Of a stretch of DNA of 64,000 bases, positions 12,966-25,743 are shown one piece after another. The notes below the pieces were generated by a model. That model ran no database searches. It was not told the origin of the DNA and worked only from the letters and a program-made list of their open reading frames with translations. The number at the start of each line of letters is the position of its first letter. Position 1 is the first letter of the stretch. This DNA comes from Oasisia sp. SBJ-2009 (taxonomy: Eukaryota > Annelida > Polychaeta > Sabellida > Siboglinidae), in the NCBI GenBank assembly GCA_964017155.1, contig OZ024861.1:18937953-19001952 (forward strand). Reading direction: 5' to 3'. Made by a program: the position numbers and the translations under genes.

Positions 12966-13830
12966 AGCAGCTTATCCACCCAGAGACTACACTCACAATA
13001 CACCAAACACACAGCTTATCCACCCAGAGACTATACTCACAATACACCAAACACACAGCTTATCCACCCAGAGACTACACTCACAATACACCAAACACAC
13101 AGCTTATCCACCCAGAGACTACACTCACAATACACCAAACACACAGCTTATCCACCCAGAGACTGCACACACAATACACCAAACACACAGCTTATCAACC
13201 CAGAGACTATACTCACAATACACCAAACACACAGCTTATCCACCCAGAGACTCCGCTCACAATACACCAGACACACAGCTTATCCACCCAGAGACTGCAC
13301 ACACAATACACCAAACACACAGCTTATCAACCCAGAGACTATACTCACATTACACCAAACACACAGCTTATCCACCCAGAGACTCCGCCCACAATACACC
13401 AGACACACAGCTTATCCACCCAGTGACTACACTCACAATACACCAAACACACAGCTTATCCACCCAGAGACTACACTCACACAACACATCAAACACACAG
13501 CTTATCCACCCAGAGACTACACTCACACAACACACCAAACATACAGCTTATCCACCCAGAGACTACACTCACACAACACACCAAACACACAGCTTATCCA
13601 CCCAGAGACTACACTCACAATACACCAGACACACAGCTTATCCACCCAGAGACTACATTCACACAATACACCAAACACACAGCTTATCCACCCAGAGACT
13701 GCACTCACACAATACACCAAACACACAGCTTATCCACCCAGAGACTGCATACACAATACACCAAACACACAGCTTATCCACTCAGAGACTGCACTCACAC
13801 CATACACCAGGCACACATCTCCCTGTTGGC
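12966..13830. repeat. 44-bp minisatellite, about 19 copies
   Basis: Unit contains CAGCTTATCCACCCAGAGAC followed by ACTCACAATACACCAAACAC. Length variants of 45-46 bp carry ACACAACAC, and variants CCAGACAC, CCGCTCAC and ATCAACCC recur in clusters. Open frames of about 300 residues on the plus strand are frame-rotating translations of the array. Confidence 0.97.
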
Positions 13831-13918
13831 ACCCTGACATAAGCAGCAAGAAGTAAGTCATGCATGTTTTTGTGTGATTGCCACATAAAACAAAAAGACC
13901 ATTACTTCTGAGATGACT

Positions 13919-13984
13919 AACACACACACACATGCACGCATGCATGCATGCATGCACGCCCGCACACACACACAGACACATATG
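13919..13984. repeat. (CA)n / (GCAT)n compound microsatellite
   Basis: CACACA, then CATGCACGCATGCATGCATG, then CACACA. The GCATGC core is palindromic. Confidence 0.93.
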
Positions 13985-14113
13985 GCAGGACAAACATATC
14001 TATTCATTTAGTTATTTATTTGTCTCTTATTTTATTAAGGTTTCTTTTAATTCCTTGTGTTCAATCCTCTTCTATTTTTTGCGCTGTGCAGGATTTCAGT
14101 GTACATCACTGAC

Positions 14114-14806
14114 ATGACCACCAGTTGTTCACAAGTAAGAGTAAGAGGACCTGTCTCTGGCATGACCACCAGTTGTTCACAAGTAAGAGGAAGAGGACCT
14201 TTCTCTGGTATGACCACCAGTTGTTCACAAGTAAGAGTAAGAGGACCTGTCTCTGGCATGACCACCAGTTGTTCACAAGTAAGAGTAAGAGGACCTGTCT
14301 CTGGTATGACCACCAGTTGTTCAAAAGTAAGAGGAAGATGACCTGTCTCTGGCATGACCACCAGTTGTTCACAATAAGAGGAAGAGGACCTGTCTCTGGT
14401 ATGACCACCAGTTGTTCACAATAAGAGGAAGAGGACCTGTCTCTGGTATGACCACCAGTTGTTCACAAGTAAGAGGAAGAGGACCTGTCTCTGGTATGAC
14501 CACCAGTTGTTCACAATAAGAGGAAGAGGACCTGTCTCTGGTATGACCACCAGTTGTTCACAAGTAAGAGGAAGAGGACCTTTCTCTGGTATGACCACCA
14601 GTTGTTCACAAGTAAGAGGAAGAGGACCTGTCTCTGGCATGACCACCAGTTGTTCACAAGTAAGAGGAAGAGGACCTGTCTCTGGCATGACCACCAGTTG
14701 TTCACAATAAGAGGAAGAGGACCTGTCTCTGGTATGACCACCAGTTGTTCACAAGTAACGGGAAGAGGACCTATCTCTGGCATGACCACCAGTGTTCACA
14801 TACAAG
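14114..14806. repeat. 48-bp minisatellite with donor-like CAA|GTAAGA
   Basis: About 14 units of 48 bp containing GACCACCAGTTGTTCACAAG and TAAGAGGAAGAGGACCTGTC. Shorter units have lost the GT of ACAAGTAAG (giving ACAATAAG). Just before the array there is a strong acceptor-like tract ending CTGTGCAG at 14091, then 43 bases ending TTCACAA|GTAAGAG, which could be a small plus-strand exon whose donor seeded the array (inference). On the minus strand the array begins about 55 bp after the donor of candidate exon 14861-15130. Confidence 0.96.
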
Positions 14807-14860
14807 AGATTGCTGCATATAGGATGGAACATACAAGAAGCTGCTGATAAAGATGCTTAC

Positions 14861-15130
14861 TTCATCGGTGGTGTCCACAGACACTGGCCTGTCTGTCTGT
14901 GTGTCTGCGTCAACCACTTGTGTGTAGTCTGTGACAAGAAGAAGCTCACTGTTGAAGCGTTGTTCACAGTCATTCACATTGTACAGATGACCAACGTTGT
15001 CCACCACGATGACCAGTGGTTCTTCCAATCGCTGTCTGGCCATTGCAGTCTCTAGTAACATGGTCACTTGTGTGTCAGCTGACCCGTCGGTGACCCCTGT
15101 GACCCCGCCAGTGACCTCGCGCTCTTTGAG
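14861..15130 (-). CDS. Candidate internal exon, possible P-loop NTPase fragment
   Basis: The minus strand is open across this stretch with ordinary coding-like composition, unlike the arrays around it, and ends at a good donor (ACCGATGAA|GTAAGC, phase 0). The translation contains a hydrophobic strand ending in acid, PLVIVVDNVGHL, resembling a Walker B strand, followed about ten residues later by EQRFN. This faintly recalls the C-terminal AAA-like region of neuron navigator or CTTNBP2 proteins, but no Walker A motif is present in this piece and the assignment is a guess. The 5' boundary is uncertain; a weak acceptor candidate is GCTGCTCAAAG. Confidence 0.4.
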
Positions 15131-15183
15131 CAGCCGTGCAGCGTACATACATGGGCATGCACACGTATGCACGTTATGCATAC

Positions 15184-15462
15184 ACCTGATCACAACAACT
15201 GTACTTCCAGTGATCACTCACCAACAAACTGTACTTTGTGATCATGCACCAATAAAATGTACTTTCACGGTGATCACAGCCAACAACCAGCACTCGGTGA
15301 TCAAAGCCAATTACCTGTACTTCCAGTGATCACACGCTAACCAACTGTACATCCAGTGATCACAGGCTAAGCAACTGTACATCCAAAGTGATCACAGGCT
15401 AACCAACTGTACACCCAGTGATCACAGGCTAACCAACTGTACATCCATGGTGATCACAGGCC
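15184..15462. repeat. 30-33-bp degenerate minisatellite, about 9 copies
   Basis: Copies contain AACTGTACATCCAGTGATCA followed by CAGGCTAACC; the palindrome TGATCA recurs in each. The left half is more diverged than the right. Confidence 0.9.
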
Positions 15463-16003
15463 AGGAAAATGCAAGTCAGTCACATAGCAAAGTATACTCC
15501 ATTGCAGACAGTGTACACTGACCATACCAAGAAATAGACATGACTTGAGATCAACACCATGTTGACACTGGTAACCCGTTGACACTTCCTTGGGGCACAC
15601 TTGCAGTCACCCTGTGTGTGTGTGTTTACCCCACTTGCAGAGCAGGGCTGTGGTAGGTGGCATCTACTCTGCTTTGCTGCAACAAGGCACTGTGCTCATA
15701 GCTTCCCATCAACCCTGTCTTTATATAAGCCTTGTGGGCCATGCTCTAGTGCAGAGGTATAGCCTTGGAGGGGCACGCCCACACAGCACAACACAGCACA
15801 GCACACTGCCTGTGAGCTGCCTTCACTGCCACTACTGGCTGCCCAGCCACATGCACTCCACACTTGGCACAGGGAGAGCTGCTAGTGGCTGCATTCCTCC
15901 TGGCCAGGGAAGACAGAGTGCTGTAGAGACTGAATGGGTGAGGCCTAGATAAGATCACCTGGGGGAATGCCCCTTGTCACTCACATCAGGGTCATCTCAA
16001 CAA
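15463..16003. other. Unique sequence, no gene seen
   Basis: A short ACACAGCACAACACAGCACAGC stretch lies near 15782. No recognisable gene. Confidence 0.5.
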
Positions 16004-17391
16004 CCAGCACTTCACTCACTGGCTAGTTGGTCTGTACAACCTCACTCACTGGCTAGTTGGTCTGTACAACTTCACTCACTGGCTAGTTGGTCTGTACAAC
16101 TTCACTCACTGGCTAGTTGGTCTGTACAACTTCACTCACTGGCTAGTTGGTCTGTACAACTTCACTCACTCGCTAGTTGGTCTGTACAACTGCACTCACT
16201 GGCTAGTTGGTCTGTACAACTTCACTCACTGGCTAGTTGGTCTGTACAACTTCACTCACTGGCTAGTTGGTCTGTACAACTTCACTCACTGGCTAGTTGG
16301 TCTGTACAACTTCACTCACTGGCTAGTTGGTCTGTACAACTTCACTCACTGGCTAGTTGGTCTGTACAACAACTTCACTCACTGGCTAGTTGGTCTGTAC
16401 AACTTCACTCACTGGCTAGTTGGTCTGTACAACTTCACTCACTGGCTAGTTGGTCTGTACAACTTCACTCACTGGCTAGTTGGTCTGTACAACTTCACTC
16501 ACTGGCTAGTTGGTCTGTACAACTTCACTCACTGGCTAGTTGGTCTGTACAACTTCACTCACTGGCTAGTTGGTCTGTACAACAACTTCACTCACTGGCT
16601 AGTTGGTCTGTACAACTTCACTCACTGGCTAGTTGGTCTGTACAACAACTTCACTCACTGGCTAGTTGGTCTGTACAACTTCACTCACTGGCTAGTTGGT
16701 CTGTACAACTTCACTCACTGGCTAGTTGGTCTGTACAACAACTTCACTCACTGGCTAGTTGGTCTGTACAACTGCACTCACTGGCTACTTGGTCTGTACA
16801 ACTTCACTCACTGGCTAGTTGGTCTGTACAACAACTTCACTCACTGGCTAGTTGGTCTGTACAACAACTTCACTCACTGGCTAGTTGGTCTGTACAACTT
16901 CACTCACTGGCTAGTTGGTCTGTACAACTTCACTCACTGGCTAGTTGGTCTGTACAACAACTTCACCCACTGGCTAGTTGGTCTGTACAACTTCACTCAC
17001 TGGTTAGTTGGTCTGTACAACCTCACTCACTGGTTAGTTGGTCTGTACAACTTCACTCACTGGCTAGTTGGTCTGTACAACCTCACTCACTGGCTAGTTG
17101 GTCTGTACAACTTCACTCACTGGCTAGTTGGTCTGTACAACCTCACTCACTGGTTAGTTGGTCTGTACAACTTCACTCACTGGCTAGTTGGTCTGTACAA
17201 CTTCACTCACTGGCTAGTTGGTCTGTACAACTTCACTCACAGGCTAGTTGGTCTGTACAACTTCACTCACTGGCTAGTTGGTCTGTACAACTTCACTCAC
17301 TGGCTAGATGGTCTGTACAACCTCACTCACTGGCAAGATAGTCTGTACAACCTCACTCACTGGCTAGTTGGTCTGTACAACAACTCAAAAT
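16004..17391. repeat. 30-bp minisatellite, about 45 copies
   Basis: Unit contains TCACTCACTGGCTAGTTGGT followed by CTGTACAACT. Several units are 33 bp with a duplicated AAC (TGTACAACAACT), scattered through the middle. Unit lengths are multiples of 3, so a 455-residue open frame (repeating HSLASWSVQL) results; no start context, splice site or second exon supports it as a gene. Variants TTAGTTGG and CCTCACTC concentrate in the last third. Confidence 0.97.
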
Positions 17392-17469
17392 GACAACACT
17401 AGAATTATGATGTAAATAATTAAAATGATGTTGTCATTGACACTAATGATACATTTAGCTTTAGTTTGT

Positions 17470-17474
<5 letters not shown>

Positions 17475-17513
<39 letters not shown>

Positions 17514-17520
17514 TATATAA
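17475..17520. repeat. (AT)n microsatellite
   Basis: About 20 TA dinucleotides with one CATATA interruption. Confidence 0.95.
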
Positions 17521-18867
17521 TATTATATCTGTAACATAATCTGTATATGGGGAATACCATTATATCTAAATACAACAAAACAAGAAATTATAAACTACAG
17601 GTGCAAATGAAACACTGCCTTGAAATTAGCATATGTGTAAAGCTCTGAATTAACCAAATGTTGCTGTGGGGCCTTGATTAAACAATTGTTGTTTCTGTAA
17701 TTTTAATTGACTAGTTATAAAAAATAATATTCTTATTTAAAAGAGATTCCTTAGAAACCTATCATGCAAGAGTTGTCCCAGTAAGTGTTATCTCACACAT
17801 TTCTCACACTGTGCACTGGGTGTTAGAGGGAGGAGGTACTGGGTTCCCAAAGGTACAGCAGGAGGGTACATTAGTTCCCATAAGAGTAGGCACTAATACC
17901 TCATCTGCCACACTGGCTGTCCTAAATCGCAACCCCTGACATGACCAGTACTTGAGTGGCTCCGGCTCTGTCAAAGCCTAGCTTGACAACAATCAACACA
18001 AACACAGCCAAGTGTGGTTTGAACAGCTGCAGGGGACTATGTGTTCTTTGAAGCCATTAATGTCTATTGAATTACCTTACATGTGCTGGCTGTGCTGCAC
18101 ACACACAGATAAACAACACATTAACAATTCGACAGCTACAACAATGATATCGCAGCCATCTCGTGTTTCACTTCACAGACAGAACAACTCCAAGTGGCAA
18201 CCATAAACGTCTAACACATGGTGCATGATTACAGCTGACAGAAGTGCCCCCACTGATAACCTGTGCACATCCCCCCAGGTCAATCTGTGCACAGCCAGTG
18301 ACACTCAGTCTGAGACACCCCAACCAACAACACAACCTGTACTCACAGGGCATACAGCTTCACAGTTACATAAGTTTACATAACTCTTGCAAAGACACAA
18401 ATGTAACAGCTGAGCATGTACATAAGTACACACAGACACTGCGTGCATGAGTGCATACATGCGCGCGTGTTGTGTTCAACAGATGTCATGATAATAAGAC
18501 AATGGTTTGTATACTTGTACAACTGTTGATTATTCAACAACACATTACAGATGTCGAGTACATTGCACAGAGAGCTGAGCAGTAGGCACATTGGCTCAGC
18601 ATAGCCAGCAGACAGCACAACACCCCAATACTGGCCATACTGAATATATACTGCCAAGTACCACTTGCACTTGTAAGAGTACCGCCAGTAGTAGGCATGC
18701 ACAGTGCACACACCACCATTAGCTTCACCTCACAGGTCCAGCTCTAGCGGTCCACCATACTAGTGAGTATACAGTATGAGCATCACCCATGGATCATCAT
18801 TTTGCCCGTATGAAGCCAGCATTGAGCATGTTGGTACAGGCCCCATACGTAGTACAAGTAATGTACT
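17521..18867. other. Unique sequence, no gene seen
   Basis: No convincing coding signal or transposon end in about 1.3 kb. Confidence 0.5.
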
Positions 18868-19640
18868 ATGCCAGCACTGGGCCGCTACTACTGCTCCAAT
18901 ATGTTGCCAGCACTGGGCCGCTACTACTGCTCCAATATGTTGCCAGCACTGGGCCGCTACTACTGCTCCAATATGTTGCCAGCACTGGGCCGCTACTACT
19001 GCTCCAATATGTTGCCAACACTGGGCCGCTACTACTGCTCCAATATGTTGCCAGCACTGGGCCGCTACTACTGCTCCAATATGTTGCCAACACTGGGCCG
19101 CTACTACTGCTCCAATATGTTGCCAACACTGGGCCGCTACTACTGCTCCAATATGTTGCCAGCACTGGGCCGCTACTACTGCTCCAATATGTTGCCAGCA
19201 CTGGGCCGCTACTACTGCTCCAATATGTTGCCAACACTGGGCCGCTACTACTGCTCCAATATGTTGCCAACACTGGGCCGCTACTACTGCTCCAATATGT
19301 TGCCAGCACTGGGCCGCTACTACTGCTCCAATATGTTGCCAGCACTGGGCCGCTACTACTGCTCCAATATGTTGCCAACACTGGGCCGCTACTACTGCTC
19401 CAATATGTTGCCAGCACTGGGCCGCTACTACTGCTCCAATATGTTGCCAACACTGGGCCGCTACTACTGCTCCAATATGTTGCCAACACTGGGCCGCTAC
19501 TACTGCTCCAATATGTTGCCAGCACTGGGCCGCTACTACTGCTCCAATATGTTGCCAGCACTGGGTCGCTACTACTGCTCCAATATGTTGCCAGCACTGG
19601 GCCGCTACTACTGCTCCAATATGTTGTCAACACTGAGAGT
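18868..19640. repeat. 36-bp minisatellite, about 21 copies, internal 360-bp duplication
   Basis: Unit contains CACTGGGCCGCTACTACTGC followed by TCCAATATGTTGCCA; units are nearly identical and differ mainly at one base (CCAGCAC versus CCAACAC). The G/A order along the array is GGGGAGAAGGAAGGAGAAGGG. Units 3-10 match units 13-20 exactly, showing a ten-unit block duplication. At 36 bp, three or more frames stay open on both strands; these are not genes. Confidence 0.97.
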
Positions 19641-19724
19641 TAGTAGAGTATGCCACTGCCGGCAGCTACACCGATACATTGTACCGCTTCTGTGCAACAC
19701 TAGACTGCAACAGCACCAACTTTA

Positions 19725-19862
19725 CTGTATGTTATTGGGCCAGAACACTGTTAATTATTGGGCCAGAACACTGTTAGTTATTGGGCCAGAACACTGTTAG
19801 TTATTGGGCCAGAACACTGTTAGTTATTGGGCCAGAACACTGTTAGTTGTTGGGCCAATACA
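19725..19862. repeat. 24-bp tandem repeat, about 5.5 copies
   Basis: Unit GTTATTGGGCCAGAACACTG plus TTA; near-perfect copies. Confidence 0.95.
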
Positions 19863-20343
19863 GGCTCGGTACACTGACGTTGGCTGGAAAGGACAGCTTC
19901 TAGTATCAGAGTCCAGTATCTCTGTTCTCATCAGTCGCCATCCCCAGGGACACAATATAAGGCTTCATAAATTGTTCACATGAACCCCTAGTTTGCTCAA
20001 TGCTCATGGCTATAAATACTCACAGGTTCACAGTATTGACTATTCTACCTGACTAGTTTTAATGTTGCCTCAATGACTTGGTTCATCCTGTTGGTATCAT
20101 GTAGAAAGGAGAATGTCAAACCTGCATCCAGTTTAAAGACGTGTTCTAATGTATGAAGGTCAGCATGTTGACATGTGACATACATTACAGTCATAACTAT
20201 GATTAACTGCAGATGTCATGCAGAGCATTGCACAGTAATGAAGATGGTTTTACATTATGAATGTTTAGTGAAACTGGCTCCTGGAATTTTACATAATAAA
20301 TGAGCGATAAAATTGTACTGTATAGAACATAGTGTAATCTCAT
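19863..20343. other. Unique sequence, no gene seen
   Basis: No feature recognised. Confidence 0.5.
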
Positions 20344-21084
20344 GCTATGCACACATCAGTCAAATGTTGTGCACACATCAGTCAAATGTTGTGCACACAC
20401 CAGTCAAATGTTGTGCACACATCAGTCAAATGTTGTGCACACACCAGTCAAATGTTGTGCACACACCAGCCAAATGTTGTGCAACATCAGTCAAATGTTG
20501 TGCACACATCAGTCAAATGTTGTGCACACATCAGTCAAATGTTGTGCACACACCAGTCAAATGTTGTGCACACAGTCCACACACCAGTCAAATGTTGTTC
20601 ACACATCAGTCAAATGCTGTGCACACACCAGTCAAATGTTGTGCACACACCAGTCAAATGTTGTGCACACATCAGTCAAATGTTGTGCACACAGTCCACA
20701 CACCAGTCAAATGTTGTGCACACATCAGTCAAATGTTGTGCACACACCAGTCAAATGTTGTGCACACATCAGTCAAATGTTGTGCACACAGTCCACACAC
20801 CAGTCAAATGTTGTGCACACACCAGTCAAATGTTGTGCACACACCAGTCAAATGTTGTGCACACACCAGTCAAATGTTGTCCACACATCAGTCAAATGCT
20901 GTGCACACACCAGTCAAATGTTGTGCACACATCAGTCAAATGTTGTGCACACAGTCCACACACCAGTCAAATGTTGTGCACACATCAGTCAAATGTTGTG
21001 CACACATCAGTCAAATGTTGTGCACACACCAGTCAAATGTTGTGCACACAGTCCACACACCAGTCAAATGTTGTGCACATGCCA
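20344..21084. repeat. 22-bp minisatellite with CACAGTCCA spacer insertions
   Basis: Unit CAGTCAAATGTTGTGCACAC plus AC/AT (22 bp), about 32 copies. At five places an extra ACAGTCCAC word is inserted between units (near 20572, 20692, 20787, 20952 and 21047). Spacings of about 95, 120 and 165 bp suggest duplicated multi-unit blocks. All plus frames are open because of the unit length. Confidence 0.96.
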
Positions 21085-22446
21085 ACTGACTTTATTATTT
21101 ATTATTATTATTTGTACTTTCGCATTGAAGACGCGAATAACTAAATCACAGCTGTTCCACTTGTTCCATGTTATTTTTCGACACAAATATATTTAATATA
21201 AATGGGAAAATAAATAAGTAAGTTGGTTGGTATGTGTGCTGTAATAGGCGGACAGTTGGCCAATGGCCATATAGTGACTAACATGGATTCTGAATGTGGA
21301 GTCAGTGGTCAGCATTAATCCACAGTCAGTGATAGATAGGACATATCTGGTGACAAGTTGGCACAGCAGGCACATATCCAATGAAGACAATCACCGGGCG
21401 ATCATGGGACAAACCTCAACATAGTTCAAACTGGTGGATTTTTACTTTTCAAGCCAGCTCAGACCACAAGTTTTTCATTTTTACTTTCACATTTTATGAC
21501 TGGCAGGTAACCAATATTTCAGACAGTGATAGATTGTTTTTGTCCTATTGTCGCTCACTCAACAACGGTTTTTATTGCTTGTTCTTAAAACATGACTCTA
21601 CAAATAAATGTAATTTTCACCTGACTTTGTTTCCTGCTTCAGATTTGCCAATTTATCTTATGAAAAACACTACTGCTGGTGGAGCCATTGCAGTGTACAT
21701 GCATAGATTGTACACCTTAAATATCTGTAAGGCGGTGCTAGCATGAATGACGTTTTAGGCTTAGGTTGTTTCCAGAGAATCTCTGAAAATAAATGGAATG
21801 GTGTTATTTCCAGGGCAGTTTTGGAAATAATTATTTCAAATAAATTTTGCATTGTTGAATCATTTTCTGTATGATTTGGTCAGTTTTGACTGAGAAATTA
21901 AGAATATCTACATGCAGAGCAACTCTGGGAATAAAAAAAAAACAGCATTATTTCCAGAGCAACTAAGCAAATAAGTGCAGATGTCGCCATTATATCCAGA
22001 GCAGACCCTGGTAGCTGATGGTCAAATATGGTATTTGAAAGTCAATTGTGTTTAATTATTGCATATATTGTCTGCTGCAGAATGTACATCACAGAGAAAG
22101 AATATCTGAAGTGAATTGGACAGAGGGTGTTGACTAATGTCAGTATATATGATTCAATCATTCGTCTATAATCTGTGATTGTTACACTATATCACCACTA
22201 GACATTCTAATCAGAAGTTTCAGTAACATTAATTATAATAGTGCGAGTATTCATGCAAAAGATTCTGCCACGATTATGAACTTGTGAATAAAACACTTCC
22301 AATGATTCAGTAAATATGACACAACTCGTTATTCTTGACTTGACAATAAAGCATTCAGTGAATGCAAACATAAATATGTATCTGAAGTTATATTGTACCA
22401 ACATTTCTATCTTATAAGTCATCCTCAACATTTTTAGTATGACATA

Positions 22447-22513
<67 letters not shown>

Positions 22514-22959
22514 TACTAGCAATAATGTAGACATCATGCATGTAAATATATAACAATCATGCGCATCCATAAAAATGTACCCGGTACATTAATTTAGTGG
22601 AAAGGCTGTCTGAATGGCCATGTTGAGATGTTATTTTTAGAGTCAGGTTAACTGGGCTTGGACGAAGCTTCCCCATCTCTAGAGCTTTTGATGTTGTCAT
22701 ATTTAATCACCCATGGTGGTACTTAGTGACCTAAACTAGAAACAATCAACAAACTGGACAGCCTGTCCATTTTGGCTAATGTATGCAGTGTCATGATTGG
22801 CTGAGGCATGTTGTAACCCCAAAATGTTAGAATTTCCACAAAAGCCGTAGCAAAGCACAGTTGTCACGGACGTGAAGCCATTATAAACTCTTGCATGTCA
22901 ACATTACATCATCAGCACACAACATTCATGCTACCTATAATATATATGTTATGGTCATG
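21085..22959. other. AT-rich unique sequence, no gene seen
   Basis: Contains an (AT)n tract listed separately. At 21760-22000 TTATTTCCAGAGCA-like words recur two or three times, possibly an old decayed element. No coding region supported. Confidence 0.5.
22452..22510. repeat. (AT)n microsatellite
   Basis: About 29 perfect TA dinucleotides. Confidence 0.96.
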
Positions 22960-23210
22960 TGACTTGACCATGGCAACCGTGGTCATATACAGCATGGGGT
23001 TAACTGCATGACTGAATCACCGCATGACCATCATCAACTATGGTCAATCACGGTCACATACACCTTGACCGTAGTCAACCATGGTTATACGTATTTTGAC
23101 CCTGGTCGACCATGGACATTACTATTGTATTTGTTGGTCAACCATGAACTACAATGGTTGACCATCAAATACTGTGGTGACCATGGTCAACGATGGTCAT
23201 AATTTCACCT
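22960..23210. repeat. Degenerate repeat of palindromic GACCATGGTCAA words
   Basis: At least eight loose copies of GTCAACCATGGTCA or its complement (CATGGTCAACGATGGTCA, GTCGACCATGGAC and others) at uneven spacing. CCATGG and TGACCATGGTCA are palindromic, so both strands read alike. Confidence 0.65.
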
Positions 23211-23589
23211 GGGTCAGGTTTCTCACTTCTGCTTACAAAACAGTCTCATAGGGTGGCCAAGTAATGCCACAGAACACACCTGTTCTCACCCCAGGGTTGT
23301 GATCTCTGGGGGGCACAAGGGGGTACTAAGTACCCCACCCAGAATCAACATTGAACTTGTCAAACCAATTGAATTAGCGGAGTGAGTGAGCCTGTCATGA
23401 CTCAACATCCCATGAGAGATGTTGACAAACATTGCTAGTGACACTGGCTGCAGATAAGCCTGTGACTGGGGAGGGATTGTGACATTGGACAAGGTTGTTA
23501 CAATGAAAACATGGCCACCTGAGATGATCTGTGGCTGGAAGGGCCTACAACCGTGGACAGCCTGCCGGCAGATGACAGTAGCAAGTCAA

Positions 23590-24300
23590 CTGGACTGCTT
23601 GGTAAGAGACTAGAGACCACACTTGGGAAGAGACTAGAGACCACACTCGGTAAGAGACTAGAGACCACACTCGGTAAGAGACTAGAGACCACACTCGGTA
23701 AGAGACTAGAGACCATACTTGGTAAGAGACTAGAGACCACACTTGGTAAGAGACTAGAGACCACACCAGGTAAGAGACTAGAGACCACACTTGGTAAGAG
23801 ACTAGAGACTACACTTGGTAAGAGACTAGAGACTACACTTGGTAAGAGACTAGAAACCACACTTGGTAAGAGACTAGAGACCACACTTGGTAAGAGACTA
23901 GAGACCACACTTGGGAAGAGACTAGAGACCACACTTGGGAAGAGACTAGAGACCACACTCGGTAAGAGACTAGAGACCACACTCGGTAAGAGACTAGATA
24001 CCACACTCGGTAAGAGACTAGAGACCACACTTGGGAAGAGACTAGAGACCACACTCGGTAAGAGACTAGAGACCACACTCGGTAAGAGACTAGATACCAC
24101 ACTTGGGAAGAGACTAGAGACCACACTAGCGACCACACTTGGTAAGAGACTAGGGACCACACTTGGTAAGAGACTAGATACCACACTTGGGAAGAGACTA
24201 GAGACCACACTTGGGAAGAGACTAGAGACCACACTAGCGACCACTCTTGGTAAGAGACTAGGGACCACACATGGGAAGAGACTAGAGACCACACTAAGTG
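23590..24300. repeat. 24-bp minisatellite, each unit with donor-like TTG|GTAAGA
   Basis: About 29 units of 24 bp: CTTGGTAAGAGACTAGAGAC plus CACA, with variants CTCGGTAAG and CTTGGGAAG. Two positions contain an extra half-unit ACTAGCGACCAC. The unit is a multiple of 3, giving open frames of 266-279 residues on both strands (GKRLETTL / SLLPSVVS). The first unit begins at an apparent splice donor: about 80 upstream bases are open in the plus frame (residues include TTVDSLPADDSSKSTG) and end GCTTG|GTAAGAG. Confidence 0.96.
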
Positions 24301-25044
24301 GAGATAACCTGGATAACCTGATGTCCACCAGAACCAATCAGATACTCTCATAACTGTCACATCAGATCCAACCACCTGTCACTCCTGAGACTGCTGCGTC
24401 ATTCTAGGACACACATTAATTACAGAAAGTGTACTGCTCGGCTACGTATAATTGGAATGTTGTCTTACTGTTATAACAATCCGTAAACATGTCACATCGA
24501 ACTTGTTCAATCGTAACTCTCACCAGGCCGTAGTTACCCGATAATGAGGCTTCAGTGTACATGTCAAATACCTCAGCTAATGTCACATGACTGGGGTGTC
24601 AAGTGTCACAGGCTGACCCTTAACTGTAAATGTCAAATTTTGCCTTATATAACCTAAATTCCTATGGTATGGCTGACCAGATGATTTTTTTATAAATCAT
24701 TACAATATATACTCGTTCTGAAATTGGTTAATATGTGAATCATGGATTCTTTGTAATCATCATGAAATTCCACAACCAAGTTTTAAGAAATGTTCTGAAA
24801 TGTGACCACCTTGAATGTGAAGTGAAAAAAAGGATGCAGGTCTCAATTGACAGCGGCCACACAATCAGTGGTGCAGTTGGCCAGTCACTGGTGATTACTA
24901 TCACAACTACTCCACTCAACAGTGCTGGCGTCAGAGTGAGCACGGCAGGATAGTTCTCCTCTATCCCACTGATGACGCCAGATCATGCGATCCAAGCAAA
25001 TCAGTGTCTGGTTCTAGCAGTCATTAAGGGGTGTCAGGTTAACA
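24301..25044. other. Unique sequence, no gene seen
   Basis: Follows the 24-bp array; no recognisable feature. Confidence 0.5.
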
Positions 25045-25342
25045 AAAATTAAGTTTTATATATATATCAGTATCCTCGGGACTGCTCAAAGCACTTATAT
25101 ATTTTACTTCCCTAACAGACCTGTTCAATCAAACACCATCTCAGCTTCTCTGGGAAGCATCCAGCCATATGCTACAATTAATGCATAAAGACTGCTCATG
25201 CACATATCCACCACTGTCTGTAGCCAGGTACTCATTTATACAGCTGAGTGTACTCGACCAATATAGAGTGAAAAAACTTGCCCAAGATTCGAACCCGGGT
25301 TCCCTTAGTCGAGAGTCCTAAGCTCTACCCCTGAGCCACTGT
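25045..25342 (-). mobile_element. tRNA-derived SINE, minus-strand copy
   Basis: Read on the minus strand, the head TGGCTCAGGGGTAGAGCTTA matches an RNA polymerase III A box with the B box at GGTTCGAATCTTGG. The body shares GAGTACCTGGCTACAGACAG and GTGGTGGATATG with the copy at 5965-6228, and the tail GGGAAGTAAA...TTTGAGCAGTCCC is also shared. It is the more complete copy, with an extra segment containing TTCCCAGAGAAGCTGAGATG. The AT-rich end is the 3' tail. It is not a functional tRNA gene. Confidence 0.82.
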
Positions 25343-25743
25343 GTTCTAGAGATTGAATTGTGAGAAAATTAATGTCAAAATTTTTATACAGCACTTGTGT
25401 GAATGATGGCTAATTCAATTCATGTCTGAAAATGTGAATACTCTAGTGGGAAAACCTACATCTCTGCAGCCAGCAGTAGGCGAGGTAACAAACTTACATG
25501 GAGATGCTGTAATGATACATTCTGCTGACCTCACCACACACAACACTTATCAATTAATTGTTCACTTCTAGGAACTGTTTGAGGACGTTCCTGGTACAAG
25601 ATCTAAGTAGTCTATATTCTTGGCACAATTACACAAACACGCAACAACAATGTTTACACATTGTCTGATAAGTCTAGTTCATGCATAGGAATGAACTGAT
25701 TATGTACAATAAGGAAGGATAGAGTCACTGCTGGAGTACAGAT

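Noticed and set aside
15974..17341. 455-residue repeat protein HSLASWSVQL
   Set aside because: Pure 30/33-bp array; synonymous sites are not more variable than others, and no flanking coding sequence is visible.
22960..23210. Nuclear-receptor-type response elements (TGACC/GGTCA words)
   Set aside because: The words form a degenerate self-repeating tract around CCATGG and lack a fixed half-site spacing.
25286..25342. tRNA gene suggested by the GGTTCGAATC B box on the minus strand
   Set aside because: No cloverleaf can be completed and the sequence continues into a SINE body shared with another copy.
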